From assembly GCA_015680685.1 (NCBI GenBank), contig MNCI01011487.1, positions 649,318 through 671,378 of the forward strand: a DNA stretch of 22,061 nt, in the 5' to 3' direction. Positions 17,927 to 22,061 of this stretch are shown here, in pieces. Both the position numbers and the translations under genes were made by a program. Every line of letters begins with the position of its first letter. Positions within the stretch are counted from its first letter, which is position 1. Source of the stretch: Gnetum montanum. Lineage: Eukaryota; Streptophyta; Gnetopsida; Gnetales; Gnetaceae. The notes under the pieces were generated by a model that did no database searches, was not told the origin of the DNA, and saw only the letters and a list, made by a program, of their open reading frames with translations.

Positions 17927-19440
17927 ATGTCTTCTTCTCACAGGAGTGCTTCTCCACCCAAGCCTGATAACACTCATCCATCAAAGCCTCAATAGTACCA
18001 AATTACATATACTCATCTTGATGAGTATATGCCGAACTTCACCTCCATCTTACACCAGGATGAACAACTATAGTGGTATGACATGAAGGGCAACATTGTG
18101 TTGTCGCTTGATTGTGCTACTCCTGCAATGCTCTATCAAATGCTTGCATGATGTGGTCTTCAAAATTGCCATGGAGAATATATCATGGAAGATGTCAATG
18201 CTAGGGATTATCATCCCACTGAAGCATAACACCTATGAGATAGGCAACTAGAGCAGCACTATGAACTTTCAAAGGGAAAAGGATGTAATGATTTTCCATT
18301 CCTATTGTACCAATAAGCTAGTGGGAAACCCTTCTCTAGGGATCTTCCACTCAATGAAATTCCTTTCTTTAACTTTGACAATGAAGGGAAAAACTAGAAT
18401 CTACACTTCACAATTCACAATTCTAATTCTGGTAACAAGGGATCTAATGACAAAGTAGGATTCAGAGGGGTAAGTCAAGATAGGGATGCAAACAAGAAGC
18501 ATATCAAAGAGGCAGTAGCAAGCACTATGATGGTGTTGGTTCTCCTTCCTCTTCCCCTTCATCATCATCATCTTCTTCTTATTCTAGCTTAGACCATGAC
18601 CACAAAAGGTGAGATCATGATGGAGGTGATTAAAATGAACGAAATGACTGATGGGACCAAAATGACCAAAGGGACTATTGAGATAGGCAAGATCAAGGAC
18701 ATAGATGTTTAAGTCAAGCATAGCACCATGAATGAAGGGGTAGTAGAGGGCATCGTAGATACCATGATTAAGGCCTCGATGAGCCTCTATTTGCTACTCG
18801 AAGTATGCTTAACATTGCAGAGGTAGTTAGAATTTCAACAAGGCATGTGAAAGATAGTTGGGTCAAATGGTTAGACATGAACAATATTCCTCAATTTGAA
18901 GGAGGATATAACTCTAATTTGTAGAATCATCTTCAAGCTTTTCAAGATGCATATGCCTTGCAAAACATAGAGAACGAAAGGCAAAAACTAAAGTTGTTTC
19001 CCAAGGCACTCATCAAAGAAGCATAAAACTAGTACAAATCCTTAGAATTGAAATCTATTACACGATGGAGTACCATGCTTAAGATGTTCAATGATAAGTA
19101 TCAAATGTACTCTTTTTTGTCCAACTTAAGGAAGCAAATTAAAGGGTGGAAACAAGGAGCACACGGACCCTTAGATGCCACCATTGGCTGATACTATGCC
19201 TTGATGCACAAATGCCCTGGCCATGGTTATTCTCAATTGGCTCAACTCCACCACATTGTAGATGGGCTTCGTAATGAAATGAGGAAAACCCTTGGTGTCT
19301 ATGCCCAAGGGTGATTGTCAAAACTAACTACCCATCAGGTACAAAGGTTAATAGAGTAGGTTGCTAAATAGGATGATGAACTAAGAAATAGAGGAGTACA
19401 ACTATGATCCTTCCATCCACAAGAGGGAGGTTTGATTCTG
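17927..19440 (+). pseudogene. Decayed Gag of Athila-like element
   Basis: ATG 17927 begins MSSSHRSASPPKPDNTHPSK. A frame change near 18500 leads into a Ser-rich run (18541-18588, SPSSSPSSSSSSS) and an Arg/Asp-rich charged segment (about 18600-18760) in which stops fall where Arg is expected. The Gag core follows from 18877 (MNNIPQFEGGYNSN, AFQDAYALQNIENERQKLKL, then GPLDATIG and LAQLHHIVDGLRNEMRKTLG). The core is the retrotransposon Gag fold that packages RNA. It contains at least 21 in-frame stops. Confidence 0.75.
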
Positions 19441-20531
19441 TGATAGTGAGGATGAATTCGTATTTGAAAAGGGGATGCATAAAAAAGCCTTACCACTTTA
19501 ACAATTCCAATTTGAACTTACAGCTAAGGTTGATTAGTTAAGAGACTCCATGGGTAGCAGATTTCAAGTTGTCCTCAAAATTGTTGAGGAGTCCTAAGAA
19601 CAAGGTAGTGACCATGAGCACAAGAGGCGCAAAGAAGTTGAATGTGCATATTACAAAGGTAAGGGAAAAATTTCTACAATAGAAGAGGTTGTGGATAGTG
19701 AATTAGATGATGATCGTGGATGTGATGTCTGCTAGTATGAACATCCTAAGGGATGTTGCCCTGTTGTGTCACATCTTTAGGAGTCTGGGGGTGTATGCCT
19801 TACATCCATGACTTACACAAAGGCAAACATCCAAAAGGTTATCTTATCCTCAAGGTAATCTCTGGTAGTTCCACTAGCAACAACCATATTATCCAAGTGG
19901 AGCTCCATCACAACTATACGAATAGTACCAATAATGGCAGTAACCATAATCATGGGCGCTTGCACCACCAAGGCAACAATACCCTTATCGATAGCCTAAT
20001 CCATATGGTTACCATGTTCAGCAACCCATGTCTCCACATGACTCTTCTAGTTACATTTCTAATATTCAGCCTTACTACCACCCTTCTAATTACTATTGAA
20101 CTCCTTTTCGACATGAAAGAAGGGTTGTCACCTCCTATCCTTATCCTCCTTCTATCCCTGCACACACTCCTCCTCTAGTTGCATAGCTACAACCTACTCC
20201 ACCAATGCAGGGTGAATTGCCCGCTCAACTACAACAACGCAACACTACGAGGGCTATTAATTTGTAACCCAATCATCAATTGAAATGGTTGATTTCCCAA
20301 TCAAAGAAAAGACCTTTCTTTCAATCCTGTAGTCCACCTAAGCCTTCAGCTACATCCATAGTTGACAACCCTATTCTTGCCTATTCCTCCATATCCAATT
20401 CCTTCAGACCTCCTTCAAACCAAACTCTACCAAGGATCTATACCGTAATTCTTACTCACACTGTGTCTAATTGGATCTATGTAGGAAAATTTTTCAGGAA
20501 ATTAGCTAATCTTGGAAGTCCTCTAATTTAT
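19441..20531 (+). pseudogene. Pro/Gln/Tyr-rich linker after Gag
   Basis: First comes an acidic, basic-tailed stretch with a Cys cluster (19721-19757, C-D-V-C then H-P-K-G-C-C) that is not a canonical CCHC knuckle. From about 19842 the frame reads SYPQGNLW, QQPYYPSGAPSQLY, QPYYHPSNYY and SYPYPPSIPAHTPPLVA, a low-complexity Pro/Gln/Tyr-rich region. Stops here occur inside Gln runs, consistent with CAA/CAG to TAA/TAG changes. The plus-strand frame at 19753-20178 is a different frame and a shadow. Confidence 0.65.
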
Positions 20532-20961
20532 TTGTAGATTGTTGGGAATGAACCATGTAAGGCTCTTTTCAATTTAGGTTTTGGTGTTAATTTGATTTCT
20601 CATGAGATGTACACTACCTAGAACCTGCCTCCTTAAGAAGAGCAACATCAGGTTACAATTGGTAGACTAGTCCATCACTATTTCATTGGAATTGGTAGAA
20701 GACATTGTGACCACTATCTATGGGTGGTCTTATCTTGCCAACTTCCTAGTAATCAAAGTGGAGAATTGCAAAGGGGACTTCCCAATCATCATGGGAAGAG
20801 CATGGTTGAGCACCGTAGATGCAAGAATGGACATCAGAGATCTTTCCCTAGAAATCTCTAAAGAAAATGCCTTTGGAAAGATTGAGAAGAAGAGAGTTTC
20901 ATGCATCGCGTACAATGATAGTGAGTGTAATTGTGTGCAGAAACTTTGGGCCATCAAGTAA
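20532..20961 (+). pseudogene. Decayed aspartic protease, catalytic Asp lost
   Basis: IVGNEPCKALFNLGFGVNLI aligns with the gypsy protease active site, where the family has Asp in A-L-x-D-L-G-x-x-x-N-L; here it is Asn (AAT). After a frame change near 20640-20686 comes the second half, DFPIIMGRAWLSTVDARMDI (the G-R-x-W/F-L block). The end of the frame at 20961 leads into the linker before reverse transcriptase. Confidence 0.7.
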
Positions 20962-21345
20962 GCATCCATTTCTGTATGCAAGTAGTGTGCACCAAAAATA
21001 AAAATTCAAAGGTGTTTGTATGCATCAACCACAAAATAGGAGGGCACCTAGTGGCTGACTGCTAATTCCAAAAGTAGCACACTATGCATAGAACTAGCTG
21101 AGAGCTTAGCATGTGAATATGTCATGAGAATGGATGGACTTGAGCAAGTTCATCACCAACTCTCTGATGATACAAATAATGATACCTATTAGGGAGAGTT
21201 GGAAACTCCTGAGAACTTCAAGCAATATGTATTTTTGAAAAATAAGAAGTTGATTATAATCAATACAAGACTTGCTCCAGAATAGAAAGAGATGCTATTG
21301 AAGGTAGTTGAAAGATGGTTACCAGCTTTTGATTAGTTATATCTT
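20962..21345 (+). pseudogene. Linker between protease and reverse transcriptase
   Basis: This is a low-similarity polyprotein stretch with several stops, ending in ELIGIDPRIGQHRIYTDL just before the reverse transcriptase. The tail matches the conserved sequence that precedes the RT domain in Ty3/gypsy elements. Confidence 0.55.
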
Positions 21346-22061
21346 GAACTCATAGGGATTGATCCTAGGATAGGTCAGCATCGCATTTACACTGACCTGA
21401 CCATGAAGCCAAAACGACAACCATAGAGGTGGTTGAACCCCAAATTGAAGCAAATTGTTAAGGAGGAAATTTAGTAACTCCTCATGGTAGGGTTCATCTA
21501 TCCCATTGCAAATAGTAAGTGGGTTAGCCCACTTGTAATTGTACAAAAGGAAGGTGGTAAGTGGTGGGTCTGCATTGATTTCAGGTTGTTGGATATGGTA
21601 ACATTCAAGGATCACTTTTTGTTAGCATTTGTTGACTATGTGCTTAACACAATATTAGGACATTACTACTACAACTTCCTAGATGGTTATAGTGGCTATA
21701 ACCAAATCCAAATTGCACTAGAGGACAATGTTCACAAGTCCATGGAGGACTTTTGCATATCATAAGATGTAGTTTGTTCTATGCAATGCTCCTGCCACAT
21801 TTCAACACCTAGTCCTGAGCATCTTTCAATAGCAAATCGGTAGTGGTGTAGAAGTCTTCATGGATGACTTCTCCACCTATGGAGCTACATTTGAGAAAGT
21901 CTTGGACCACCTTGAACAAGTGCTAAAATGATGTGTTAAAAATAATATGTGGCTCCATTGGCAAAAAAGTCACCTTATGGTCCAAAAGGGCATTGTATTG
22001 GGACATAAAACATCACAAGCAAGAATTGAGGTGGACCCTGAAAAAATAAAGATCATCCAAG
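21346..22061 (+). pseudogene. Decayed reverse transcriptase, cut at window edge
   Basis: Family blocks appear in order: GFIYPIANSKWVSPLVIVQK, WWVCIDFRLLD, FLDGYSGYNQIQIA (catalytic Asp, 21682-21684), a frame shift near 21745, then LCNAPATFQ, VFMDDFS (the Y/F-M-D-D catalytic box, about 21857-21871) and HLMVQKGIVLGHK near the end. All three catalytic aspartates are therefore still encoded, but in-frame stops and the frameshift abolish function. The frame continues past 22061. Confidence 0.85.

Larger units (their letters stand above)
17768..22061 (+). mobile_element. Ty3/gypsy element, Athila-like, partial at right edge
   Basis: From left to right it holds the primer-binding site, gag (ATG 17927), a Pro/Gln/Tyr-rich linker, aspartic protease and reverse transcriptase, continuing past the window end. 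RNase H, integrase and the 3' LTR are expected beyond it. At least five frame changes occur (near 18500, 19410-19600, before 19840, 20640-20686 and about 21745), with more than 20 nonsense codons in gag alone. Lineage call: the primer site and the protease ...LG.GVNLI form resemble Athila; this is inference from motifs, not a tree. Confidence 0.8.

Noticed and set aside
18541-18588. CRISPR-like or microsatellite array
   Set aside because: The TCA/TCT triplets encode the Ser-rich run of Gag. There are no spacers.
19753-20178. 141-codon plus-strand frame with a hydrophobic end
   Set aside because: The neighbouring frame reads the Pro/Gln/Tyr-rich linker of the gypsy polyprotein with interruptions at Gln positions. 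The long frame is a shadow of that low-complexity sequence.
1-22061. Defence, biosynthetic or other multi-gene novel system
   Set aside because: Only one intact gene is found; the rest is non-coding DNA and dead transposons, so there is no gene neighbourhood to support a system.

Overview
The window reads as plant nuclear DNA from a large, repeat-rich genome; a gymnosperm such as a conifer is my best guess. The evidence is a spliced nuclear gene with canonical GT-AG introns of 3.5 and 1.7 kb, AT-rich intergenic DNA, and old, heavily mutated retrotransposons of plant types (Ty3/gypsy with an apparent tRNA-Asp primer site, RTE-type LINE, a tRNA-like SINE). The species call is inference. There are no bacterial features, CRISPR arrays, tRNA or rRNA genes.

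Layout. Positions 1-350 hold a short GC-richer piece with a minus-strand TATA box next to a 22-bp perfect palindrome, probably an LTR or promoter fragment whose transcript would leave the window on the left. Positions 350-2490 are AT-rich and contain two direct copies of a roughly 650-770 bp segment that share a broken reading frame. Positions 2500-3000 hold a probable SINE with a long imperfect target duplication and a small foldback element. Positions 3188-4600 carry two short unassigned open frames and one candidate mini-exon.

The only gene I can reconstruct confidently is an F-box protein gene on the plus strand. It has coding exons 5088-5311, 8773-8933, 10665-10801 and 10892-11059, and encodes 229 residues without interruption. 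Its first intron contains an antisense, 5'-truncated RTE-type LINE remnant (about 6735-7150), with the window's single ambiguous base inside it.

Right of the gene the DNA is almost entirely transposon debris. A second, different LINE remnant (minus strand, about 12190-13240) lies next to a minus-strand Tat/Ogre-like Ty3/gypsy gag-protease remnant (13458-17072). Facing away from that is a plus-strand Athila-like Ty3/gypsy element (leader, primer-binding site at 17768-17785, gag, protease, reverse transcriptase) that runs off the right end. Both gypsy elements are full of nonsense codons and frameshifts and cannot encode a working polyprotein.

I found no convincing new multi-gene system. The points most worth a second look are the palindrome/TATA module at the left edge, the duplicated coding-like segment at 540-2490, the small minus-strand ORF at 3188-3427, the coincidence of the unresolved base with a LINE deletion, and the nonsense-dominated decay of the Athila-like element.
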